64,000 bases of DNA, taken from contig NC_080417.1 in the NCBI RefSeq assembly GCF_029873635.1, forward strand, positions 34,026,214 to 34,090,213. Reading direction: 5' to 3'. Below, in pieces: positions 45,631-56,100 of the stretch. The first letter of the stretch is position 1. Every line of letters starts with the position of its first letter. The notes below the pieces were generated by a model that worked only from the letters and a program-made list of their open reading frames with translations, had not been told where the DNA came from and ran no database searches. The DNA comes from Malania oleifera (lineage: Eukaryota > Streptophyta > Magnoliopsida > Santalales > Ximeniaceae). Position numbers and translations under genes: made by a program.

Positions 45631-46255
45631 GATAGAAGATGGCTGTGAGGAGCTCCTCCAAGCTGTTGTGTTTTTTGCTGCGGCGGAACTCTAGAAAAGA
45701 CCCCAATAACAAGAAGAAAAAACCTACTTTTTATCTTCCCTAAAAAGCCCCCCAAAACCCCTTTTTCTTCCTTTGACATTTCAACAACAAATATAAAAAA
45801 CCCACACACACCGTGTGCCCAGCGCACATCCGCATGGTTGGGTCACGTCATGTTTTTTTTTTTTCTTTTTCATTTCTTTCTTTCCGAAATTACGACCAAT
45901 TTCGACCTCTTTAGAGCTCGTTTCGCTCAAAACTCAAAACATGGAAGTTGTAGATAATCCTCTCCTCTTTCTCTAGAAGTTTGAACCATCTTGATTGGAG
46001 CTCGAATGGAAAATTTATGCACAAATTACAAACTGATGCCGGTTTTTGGCTCCTGGAATTTTCCTGCGATAAAAAAAATTTCCAAAAATTCATAAATTGT
46101 TCAATGAAACTCAAAAATTATAAATAAAACACTTTGTTAAAATATTGAGAGTAATTAGGCATTTAATTTAAAATATAAGCCTTAATGTTCAAATTAGAAC
46201 GCCTAATTACGCAGTTTAAGCGCGTAATCAGGCTGATTTAATGGAACTAGAATTT
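44900..46255. mobile_element. Unclassified 1.35-kb insert
   Basis: The related copy at 38240-38460 lacks this segment. It begins near 'tcatttctaaaaatgagcag' and 'gggctatcccaagtatagga' and ends near 'gcgtaatcaggctgatttaa'. It has GA tracts (45414-45426; 45594-45627) and no coding sequence. No TIRs or target duplication were found, so its class is open. Confidence 0.45.
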
Positions 46256-46719
46256 TTATTTCAGGGTCTGGGTGAGCACCGCAGGTATCTTTTCGGGGTC
46301 CTTGTTGGCGTAGTTCAAGAAATCAGGTAAGGAGAAATATATATATTAAACTAGAATTTTTATGAATTTAATAGAAAATGAATTGTGTTATATATACGTG
46401 TATATGTTTCGATATGGGTTTAAAATGCCAATCATTTAAATTATGTTTTTCTGAGTTTAGGGTTGTTTATTAGATATGAAAGTGAGAAAATATTTTCAGG
46501 ATAATTATGTAAAAAATGAAAGGTATTTTCAGTATATAAACATTAAATATTAGTTGACTTATTTTACAGGCAGTGTATGAATTTTATTACTAAATTGTGT
46601 GGCATGAGTGAATATAAGTTTTGTGCAAATATATGTTAAATGTATGAGATGCAGGTTAAGTAAGTAATGCATTGAGAATGAAATATGATATGAACTATGC
46701 TACTTGTGTATGTTAATGC

Positions 46720-46905
46720 AACCATGTAAACAACTGAAAGATGTTGGGTAAAATAGTTGAAAGATGTTGTGTAAATGTGTAACAGCTGAAAAATATTGGG
46801 TAAAATAGCTGAAAGATGTTGGATAAATGTATGACAACTGAAAAATGCTAGGTAAAACAGCTGAAAGATGCTGGGTAAAACAACTGAAAGATACTGGGTA
46901 TGAAA
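46720..46905. repeat. Minisatellite, about 20-24 bp unit, about 8 copies
   Basis: Repeats of 'acaactgaaagatgttgggt' plus 'aaa', partly with a longer 'aaatgtgta' spacer. The antisense open frames here (repeated 'QHLSVV/FQLF') are translations of the repeat. Confidence 0.8.
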
Positions 46906-47069
46906 TGAAAATGGAAATGAATGAAATGAAAATGAAATGTGAAATGTGAACAATGTAAAATGGGAAAGAGTCACGTAAAGTGAAATGAAATGGAAAGTAA
47001 AAGATGAAAACATGAACAGTTGAGAGATGCAGAATAATGACAAACAAAATAATGTATTATGGTATTAGC

Positions 47070-49030
47070 TGTAACGACCTGCTTAATAACCTGGGTTTTT
47101 TTTTTTTTTTTTTATAACATGATAATCTACATGCTCTGATACCATACTGGGGGTAAACTCAATCATTAACCTAAGCAGCGAGAAAAAGAAATCACATGAA
47201 CATAACCATATGAAAATATATACATACAATACCAAACAATACCAGAGTACTACATGTTTCCCCAAATACCCTCAACTATACTAGGTTTATACAAAATACT
47301 CCCAAAAATATACTCACTCTCTACTGACAGGGCAGAACTGTGGCCCCTCCATCTGCGAGTCTGGTCTGCTCACCTACCTGGATCACCTGAAAAATGGTTC
47401 AACACTGGGATGAGTCAACGCTCAGTAAGATGAAATATGTTATTACTAGGGTGTGGCAAATGAGCTACAATATTATGAAAGTATATTCCTATATAATAAT
47501 GTATAACTGGATATGTAAATACAGTACAAGTAATAAAATTTACTCCCTTTCCATGTTGCTTAACATAACAGTATTGTAGGTTACTATTCAAATATTTCTA
47601 TTATACATAAGTATGTTCTCAGTTTCTGTAAATCTGTATATACGTAATAGTAACTGAAAATATTCCCTATGGATAACTTTGTGTCATGATTTAACCCCTT
47701 ATGACAGGGTTATGCGGCCCGTAGGTGGGATCTACATTGGCTGGCCGACCAGGGTAAATCACTATACTCCATCGGTCTGATCTGCCCACCTCAACCCATA
47801 TCTGATGGAGAGCATGTCCACGTCAAAGGCCTAGGTGATAGACCTACTACCACGTATTATCTAAATAGGTGATTGCACTCATAACATAACATAATATCTG
47901 TAGCAACGGTACCATGCTCTGTAATTGCATAGTCCAACAAGGTCTTATACTATATAATATATTTCTATATACCACTATCTGATTTACCATGATTCTGAAA
48001 TAACTGTAATAACCATGATACTGCATAAACTGTAACCGTAATTCATACATCATAATATTGACAACCGTATAATCATAACATTGATAACTGTATAATCATA
48101 GTACTGAAATTCGTGTAATCATGGTACTAGAATTCGTATAATCATGGTACTGAAATTCATAAAATCATAATACTGAAATTCATAAAACATATCTCCGTAC
48201 TATATTCATATTCTCAAACCACACCATACTTTAATACATAATTTTCATAATTTAATAAACTGTATAATATTTTAAAATACCTAGCATAGCATATTTCCCT
48301 TACTTGACTACTGGAAAGCTCTTATGGTTTACTAGCCTAACACCCGCAAGGCCTACTATATAACGCCCTGAAAACAACATTTGTCAGAATAAAATATCAG
48401 TATTTTTTCACCTACATCATTTCTTATAACTACCATAAGGCCAAAAATGGACTAAAAGGTCTTACCCTGAATTTGGGATGAAATCCAACTTCGTTTCATC
48501 AACGATCCACTCCGGCAGACTTGCAGAGAACTTCGCCAAGAGTGTTGTGGTGGCTTCGGATCGTTGATCCAGCATCTAGTGGGGCCGAAATCGAAGAGAG
48601 AAGTGAGAGGGGTCGTATGAGAGAGAGAGAGAGAGAGGAGCACTGAAAGTGAATAAAAATTCAATTTTTCACTACTTATAGGGCCAGATTCGTCGACAAG
48701 ACACGTCACCTCGTCGATGAGTCCTTCATTAAATTCGTCGACGAAAACCTATATTTGTCGATGAAATTCAGAGCAGCCCATTCTTCACTCGGTAGTTTCT
48801 TATCGACGAAATCTTACCTTCATCAACGAAACCTTGTATTCGTCGACGAATTTCCTTATGCACTCGTCGATGAACCCCTGTATTCGTCGACGAGTCCTGG
48901 AAATTCCTTGAAATTATTATTATCCCCAAAATGCAATGTCGTCGACAAAGTCTACTTCCTCCTTTTGTTCTTGTTTTCATTTTTCCTCCCTCTTTATTAT
49001 TATAATACTATTATTCTTTGGGTCACTACA
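47070..49030 (-). mobile_element. Solo LTR (1961 bp) of the family seen truncated at 23565-24762
   Basis: Starts TGTAACGACC and ends GGGTCACTACA, flanked by TTAGC (47065-47069) and TTAGT (49031-49035), a 5-bp duplication with one change. No internal genes. On the minus strand about ten TCGTCGACGA-like dyads (48690-48950) precede a CTATAAGTAG TATA-like box (about 48673-48683). A poly-T run lies at 47095-47113. Confidence 0.85.
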
Positions 49031-49948
49031 TTAGTAGTATTTATGCTAGTAGAACATGTTACATTTGGGCGAGGTGAACTCTTCACCTGAGGGCTTGCTG
49101 AGAAAGGCGAATGCCCTGATTGTATCAGGTGTAGCAGTAGGCTGCATAACGTGTAAGGATAAAGGGAAACTACTTGTATGGGCTGGTAGATTTCCCTATT
49201 CTTAGGAGCCTTCGTCGATAAACTTTTGTATGAACTGTGTGAGTACGAAATTAATTTAATACTTGAGGGCTTACTGAGTAAGGTGAGTGCTCTAGTATGC
49301 TTCAATTGTGACCTTCAGGTTGCCAAATGTATCAGAGCAGAGGGGTCCTACTTGTATGGGCGAGTAATCACCCCTATCCTTGGGTAATCTCGTGGGTTAA
49401 ATATTTTGCATGTATTTGATTAGGATCAGATGATTTCAGAAATTATGTTAATGATTTTCAAATATTAAATAATATATTGTTATATAAACTCATGTTACCC
49501 ACACACTGTTTTAATATATTGTTTCTTTCCTTACTGAGATGTATCTCACCCGAATATGAATTCATCTTTTTCACGACCTCTTCGAAATCAAGCTTAGAGA
49601 GCTCGAGGTTTTGTAGCATTTTTGGGAAATAGAAAGAGAAAAGGGTATATTTTTATATTAATTTTTAGATGTATAAATTTATGTTTTTTGTTATATGTTT
49701 TAAGTTTTCTGAGATAGGAATGGTTGTGAATACTGGATGTTTTTGGGGATATTAATATACGTTGAATATAGGTAAATGATTAATTTATTATGGTTGGTAG
49801 AAAGGGATAGTAAACTTTGGTATTATATTTGTGGAAATTATATTTATGTTTTCTGTTGCATACATGACATTAGTATGTGGATTGTCAGGTAAATGAATGG
49901 ATTAGTAGCACTCCGGGCCCACGTAGAGGGTTGGGGCATTACATACCG

Positions 49949-50459
49949 TTTATAGAATCATATACAACAGTTTAATTGGTTCATATTTCAAAAAGAGTTG
50001 ACATAATCTAATCCCCTTACCTGTTCCTGGAAAATTTGCCTAAAACCTTCAGAACTCAAAATCTTAGCCATTTAAATCTACCGAGGATTGACGACCTATG
50101 AGCCGGGAGGAGTGAGAGAGGATCGAAGAACACAAGGAAGCCCAGGAGAGCCTTAGAGAGAGAAAACCTCAAAACCCTAGGAGAGAGAGAGAAATTATTT
50201 TTCTAAACAAAATGAGCTCACTTCTATTTACAGGCAAGCTAGCCCGCATGAAACCGTTGACGGTTTGGCCATTTACCAAACCAAAATCTTCCTCACAAAC
50301 CTCTCGATAGTTGGAACCGTCGATGGTTTTCTTGAGTTTTCTAAAACCGTCGATGGTTTGGTCCTATGTCAAACCAATTTCCTCTTTTCTTTCCCTGTCT
50401 CTTTTCTTTTTCTTTTTCTTTTTCTTTTTCCTTTTATTTTCTTGGTTTGGGTTCCTACA
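49949..50459 (-). repeat. Outer LTR of the second Gypsy, second part
   Basis: Continues the LTR from 44148. It includes AACCGTCGATGG dyads at 50250-50362 and the LTR end CCTACA at 50454-50459. Confidence 0.9.
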
Positions 50460-51139
50460 CTCACATGCTAGAGGTTTAATAATAGAACTTTGAAAAAAAG
50501 AAGGATGAATTCGAGAAGAGATAGTGGTTGTTCCTTGCATAGCCTAGGCACAATGAACTTCCTAATAAACAAAAAAACACAGTCCCTGGGTTTCTTGCTT
50601 CCATTTTTATTCAAAGTACAATCTTATTGATCTTCTGTAAAATTAATTAAAGTCTCTAAATGGATAAAAAAGCATTCAAAATTCTTAATTGCTCGAATAT
50701 TATGATTAAGTTAACATTATAAATTATCATAATTATAAATGTCTTGAAATTTTAATTTTACAAAAAACAAATTTAAATGTACAAAATAATAAAACAACCA
50801 ACAAGAGTCTTTTTTAACTTGTTACAAGTCAACATATATCTTCACCAAAGAATGGAGACATAATACAAAAATTGTCCGAACCTACTTAGAGAAAGCTTCC
50901 AAGTAAATGAAGAAGTGGACAGATCATGGAAAAAATCGTTGCATTCCAACGTGTGTAATTTGATGCTTGTTGAGCTCCATCTTGAACAAATAATGTCACT
51001 ATAGGATCGAGTTAGGAGACTACTTTGCAAATATGAAGGACCAATCTCCATTTTGGCATAAGTTGAGAAGACTACTTACAAAGTTAATCCTTCAACTTGG
51101 ATGAAAGTGCATCCTATGTTTTACTTCAGCTGTTAAGCA
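50460..51139. other. AT-rich intergenic DNA
   Basis: No gene, RNA or repeat terminus recognised. Marks the right edge of the retrotransposon block. Confidence 0.5.
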
Positions 51140-52160
51140 AATAGGGTTGTAATCAAATTTATTCGGTTTGGTTATTAACAAAATCAAACACCAAACCAAA
51201 ATTTTTAATTTTTAATTTCACAAATCGATACAAGCTATAAACCATCAGTTTATAAAAAACCAAACTGCTGGTTTTTCGGTTAGTTTCGGTTAAACTTCAA
51301 TTTTCAAAATTTTAAATTATAACAAACTTTTAGCCTTTGGCCTTTATGGGCCTGTAGCCCACACCCGAGACATGGGCTCAACTTGTAAAGTTGAAGGCTG
51401 AAGAGGAAAAAAGGGGGGGGGGGGGTTGGGGGTGGAGTTGGTATTTATAGGATGGGAAACTAATTCCATTCTCATGTGCAACCGATGTGGGATAAGAACC
51501 GTCAAGTGTGAGCCATTTACAGGTAGATCCTAGAACAGTGACGAGAATTGCAAAGTGAAGAAAGAGGAGGAAGAGGAGTGCATGGAGGTCACGCATTGCC
51601 ATAGAATCAGTTCTTTGGGGACAGCTGAGAGCTCTACAACTTTCGGCAAGTTCTTGTAGATTCGTGAGTGTTTGGCTACTACTCGAACTGCGCCATGAGA
51701 TGGTGTGTCTAGAGACTCTGGACTCTAGAAGGCAGCTAGCAAGGCAAGCAAAAGGTAATAGCAGTGCAGTGCAACCAAACCGACTTTTCCAACTTCCATT
51801 TTGATTTGAGAGTTTCACATTGTCTCATATTGACAATCTTACACTGGGGGCTAGGGCAGCCTTGCATATAATCCCACATTGCCACCCCAAGGTTCAAATA
51901 TTAAGTATTTTATTAATAAGGGTATTAAGCATTTTGATTTGTAATTAAAATATTAAATAATTATAAATATAAGTAATAATTGTACTATAAACCCTAAATG
52001 TTATTATTGTTATATAAAATTATACAATTATAATTTACCACTTTGATTTTTGATTTTTCCGGTTTGGTTTTAGACCAAAATCAAAACTGAAATCAAAATA
52101 AAAAATTTTTACCTTTTAAAATCAAAATCAAAAGGCTAAACCAAGATGTATTTTTATTCA
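51140..52160. mobile_element. Possible degenerate hAT-like element
   Basis: It starts 'tagggttgtaatcaaattta', and repeats of GGTTTGGTT/GGTTTTCGGTTAG lie at 51160-51300, with antisense counterparts (ggtttggttttagaccaaaa) at 52060-52110. This is the usual make-up of plant hAT-related elements whose ends carry GGTTCGG-type repeats. A matching right TIR was not found. The G-rich run at 51413-51428 and the open frame 51378-51818 (minus) show no recognised domain. Confidence 0.3.
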
Positions 52161-52589
52161 ATTTTTTGTTTTTTCAACAATTTTTTGTACACTTCTCATA
52201 AGTAAAAGTCAATCAAGCAAAGCACCATTAAAGATAGTGCAACATAGGGAATTTAATTTGCGTTACATATTTTGAAAATAGAAGTGAATGAGAGACCTTA
52301 AATTTGCTGTGGTCACTACGCACCTGTGATCCAAACGGGTCTCAAAGGGTCAAAAGCTTCCCGGCCACCGGCTCCACCTGTGATTCCCATTCCCTCCTCC
52401 CCCGATTGTTTACTTCCACTCGTCAAAAAATCGGCCCACTAGCATACATTTTTTTATTTGGCAAACTATTATTAATATCCGAGATTTTTGAAATGGAATT
52501 TTCTATTTTTGTTATTCACGCAGCTACCAAACATGCCGAAGGTCCTCTTTCGTCATTTAAAATTTTCCTTCTCACTTTCCTATTTTGCC

Positions 52590-52762
52590 CTCCGCTCTTC
52601 GCTCTTCGCTCTTCGTTCCTCTCTTTTCTCTGACCCTGCACTGCAGAGGCTCTGCAGAGACAGACAGAGACGGAGCGGGAGGGAGGGAGGGAGGGACAGA
52701 GCAGTGGTAGAGAGAGGGAGAAGAGGAAAGAGGGAAGCGGAAACCCTAGAAACTCCATTTTC
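52590..52762 (+). promoter_or_regulatory. Probable 5' leader of the auxilin-like gene
   Basis: Three 'gctcttc' units (about 52596-52616) and a long GA-rich purine stretch (52660-52745) lie just before the ATG, typical of a plant 5' UTR. The start site is not defined and no clear TATA box is seen in the 300 bp upstream. Confidence 0.45.
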
Positions 52763-53145
52763 ATGGAGAATCTTTCCCACTCGCTCCACAGGAATCGAGC
52801 CTCTGCGACGCTTTCCAGGAAAATCTACAATGGCAATGGCTTCACGGCCAAGACGGTGTACGACGACGTTTTCGGAGGACCGCCGAAGTTCGGAGTCCCC
52901 ACTTTCTCCCCTCGCGCTGATGATTACGGTGAGATTTTCGGAAGCTTCCGCACCTCGCGAGCCTCGTCCATTCCAGTCTTGGATCTTCCCGTCGTCGACG
53001 AAGCTGAGGTTTCGTTCGATGTTCGGAGCTCGAAACTCGATTACTCTGAAGTTTTCGGCGGTTTCGACGGTTTAGATTTTGCGGTTTCGTACGATGAGCT
53101 GTTGGAACAACCCATGGGGGGAGATGGTTCCTCCGACGAAGCCTG
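52763..53145 (+). other. Exon 1: N-terminal YxxVFG repeats
   Basis: 127 codons plus 2 bases. Three spaced units with the pattern Y-x-[DE]-[VI]-F-G occur: YDDVFGG, YGEIFGS and YSEVFGG. Exon ends GAAGCCTG|GTACG. Joined to exon 2 it gives ...[17 protein letters not shown], the usual plant auxilin-like sequence. Confidence 0.85.
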
Positions 53146-56100
53146 GTACGATCATGTCTTGATTTTCTTGTCTGTCTCAGCTTTTGCTTCGTTTGTTTGG
53201 GCTTTCTTGCAAAATGTTCTTATTTGGGGTTAAAAGCAGTCACTGTGCTGCAGCCTGTTTCATTCATATAATTAGTTATTCGTTATTTCGCATATCCGGA
53301 GTCCTTTTCTCGTTTCCGAGAGCTCAAATCAAAGCAAATTTAGCTTTTATAAGCAAGAAAGCACTTTTGAAAATGCTAAACAAATGATCATCCCTATATG
53401 TGCACAGTTTTGGGCACTTTCAGTGAGATGTGGGCCTATGCTTGTGGGCTTTAACTGAAACTGGGAGGGTGAGCTTTCGGCTTGAATCCACTGGATTGGC
53501 TATTCATATACAAATTTGATGACTGGTAGTATATTGAAATCGGTATTGGGTGCTTTATGTTAGAGTTAACGGATTGGAGGCGTATTTCTGATTTGAGCTA
53601 GGTTTCTTAAAATTTGTGCTGGGTTTGATATGATTCTTATTACCCATAATTCTTAGTTGAAATTCTGCCTTGAAGAAATGAAAAAGAAGGAAAGTGTAGC
53701 AAGTTGAGTGCATATGATAGTATGGGTGGTTGAATGTGTCCATTATGCATGATATAGTAGTAATTGAGTGCATATGATAATTTGAGTGGATGACTGTCTC
53801 CATTAAGCATTATAGAAGTAGTTGGGTGCATGTGATAATTTGAGTTTATGATTGTGTCAAACTGTCAAAAAGCATGATACGTTAGCAATTTAATAGGACC
53901 CTGGTGGATGAAGGTAGGGGGAAGGTAGTTGGATTGAGATTGGAGATTGGGCAAGGGCTATCTCTACATTGGTTAGTTTCGGAACCAGGAGGGCCAGGAC
54001 TGGAGTGACATGTGAGAAGATTATACTGAGGTGGATAAGGTTAGGATGTTTTGCTCCGATTTGTCAACATAGATTGGAGTTTAATTTTCATCAGTTAGAT
54101 GAAGGGTTGGCATTAAACAGTGTAATATCTCTAGAAATAAGTTTGTAACAAAAATTGTCTGGGATTAAGAGTTGCTCTGCTACTAGGTTTAGTTTTCATC
54201 TATGTGCATAAACAAATGTTAGAATAAGTTTGTTGATTGTTGTAATAGGTTTACCTTAAAGAATTTGACCCTTTTTGTTTATTAATGGTCACAGACTATT
54301 TTATTATTTCAAATATGATGCACCATAAGGAGTTTTGAGTTTCCTAATCATCTGTTTAGTGTTCCTCCCTTCTTATTGAATGGAAGGAATACAGGAACCT
54401 AATAGGAAGCAATCTTGATGGACCAGAAATGTCATTCCAGTGGTTAATTTCCTGTGTAGCTCGTTAAGGTTAGTATTGAACCATATATATGTGGAAATTT
54501 GTGCCTATAGTATGACTCTAGTTTGACTGTTTTTACTGTTTAGATGTAGAAGAAGGATGCTTTCTTGAATATATAGTTGAAGGAATGACTCCAGTTTAGT
54601 GCTTTAAACATTGTTTACATTCTTTGGCTGCATTTATGAGGTGTTGGGTTTGCATTTAAAATTTTGTACATGTCCAACTCAGCGATAAGGAATGTAGTGT
54701 ACTTAAAATAAGGAAATGAAGAGAATATTTGTTAGGAAATCAATTTTACTTTTAATATGTGATCTTTGTCCATTTCTAACCTATATATTATTCAAATAAT
54801 ACAGATGGATATAAAAATTGTCCACTGCCCACCTTCTCCTGACCTTCTAATAAGCAGGGTCTTCTGCGTGAAACTGACCTTTTTTTTCAATGGAAAAAAC
54901 ACATACTAATTTGCAAGAAATTTATTCTCTTATGCCTCCATTATAAAGAAAAAAAGTATGTTTACGTATATCCACATGAATATACTCTTTTTTTTTAATC
55001 AGATAAACTGAACATAACCATGTGAATATACACGTCTCGACTTGTACATGAATTTTGAAAAGCATTTGCTAGCATAATATGCTTTATCCTATTTTTAAAA
55101 ATAATTCCAGGGGTGAAATTTTAGTTCCTTTCAATCTAGTGAGATCAGAATATTATCTTACAATGTTTGTCTTTCCTTCCTTATGTATAGGACTCCAACC
55201 GAGTCTGAATATCTATCAGAAGAATCAGATCCTTCAGCTTATGCTGCAAAGAATCAATTCTTGTCAAATGGAGATGATCATCAATCATTGGATGACATGA
55301 ATCAGTTCAACAATTCATATCATAAAAATAATAGAAGAACAAATGAGGATTTGTTAAATGGGATGACGCACTCAAGCCACCTACAGTCTGTTTTAGTTGA
55401 TGAAAACCCTCATTTGCAGAAGGCAGAAAAGCAGAAACCATCCTTGAAGGTAACTGATGATATAAATCTTAGTATGGATTTAAATAGGGGAATGATGGGA
55501 GGAAAGCATTTCAGGAAAACAAAGTCACTCCCTCCAAACAATAGAACTGGTGCACAGACATTTGGGAGTGGGAGCAATCCTCAAAAAGGATATGAAAATT
55601 ATGGTATCTGTCCTAATGAAATGTTTGTGACTGTATCTGAAATCAACCTTAGAACTCGTCCTTCTCAAGTGCCGCCACCAAGAAGACCGCCACCAGCATT
55701 AGATGTCAAAAAGGAAGATTCCTGTAGATTGACTTCAAATCAAGAAGTTTCCACAAGTCATGCTTTTGAAGGGACTCCAGGTGAGAGTTCACCACCTTTC
55801 TTTGATGTTGAAGTGGATGCAAGTTCATCTGCTTCAGCATCTGCTGCTGTGATGAAGGAAGTAATGGAGAAAGCTCAAGTGAAACTAAGAAGTGCAAAAG
55901 AATTAATGGCGAGGAAGAAGGAGGCACTTCAAAGTCATATTAAGCTGGGATCAAAGAATGACATAAAAGATGAGGTAAACATGGGTAATATGGCTGATGG
56001 ATTCAACTTTATGGTAGACGAGAGAGTGCAGCAAACATGTGAAGGAGAAGATAATGGAATGAATCTTTTTGTCGAAAATGAAAAACAAAAGCTTATGAAC

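Larger units (their letters stand above)
44149..49943 (+). mobile_element. Solo LTR (about 2.5 kb without its inserts) in the Gypsy LTR, perfect TACCG target duplication
   Basis: Starts TGTAATAACCC, ends GGGGCATTACA (TGTAAT/ATTACA inverted ends). TACCG lies at 44144-44148 and again at 49944-49948. The uninterrupted target 'ataccgtttatagaatcata' is present at 34382-34401. It contains no gene. It was itself hit by an insert at about 44900-46255 and by a solo LTR at 47070-49030. Related to the fragment at 37803-40121. It could instead be a non-autonomous element with unrecognised internal DNA. Confidence 0.85.
30301..50459 (-). mobile_element. Second Gypsy family: LTR-internal-LTR-internal-LTR chain with insertions
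   Basis: From right to left on the minus strand: LTR (42657-44148 plus 49949-50459), PBS, gag, protease, RT (interrupted at 37803-40121), RNase H, integrase, chromodomain, PPT, middle LTR (32886-34921), PBS, second gag (31251-32276), and an LTR fragment (30301-31250). The middle LTR has PPT on its right and PBS on its left, so it is shared. This is the product expected of unequal recombination between LTRs of tandem copies. The right flank at 50460 is unique DNA; the left flank is cut by the first Gypsy. Confidence 0.85.

Noticed and set aside
46636..47047. Two minus-strand frames with repeated QHLSVV/FQLF segments
   Set aside because: They follow the minisatellite at 46720-46905, lack any domain and lie in a non-coding LTR.
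51378..51818. 146-codon minus-strand frame upstream of the auxilin-like gene
   Set aside because: No recognisable domain, a low-complexity start and location inside a probable repeat; not supported as a gene.
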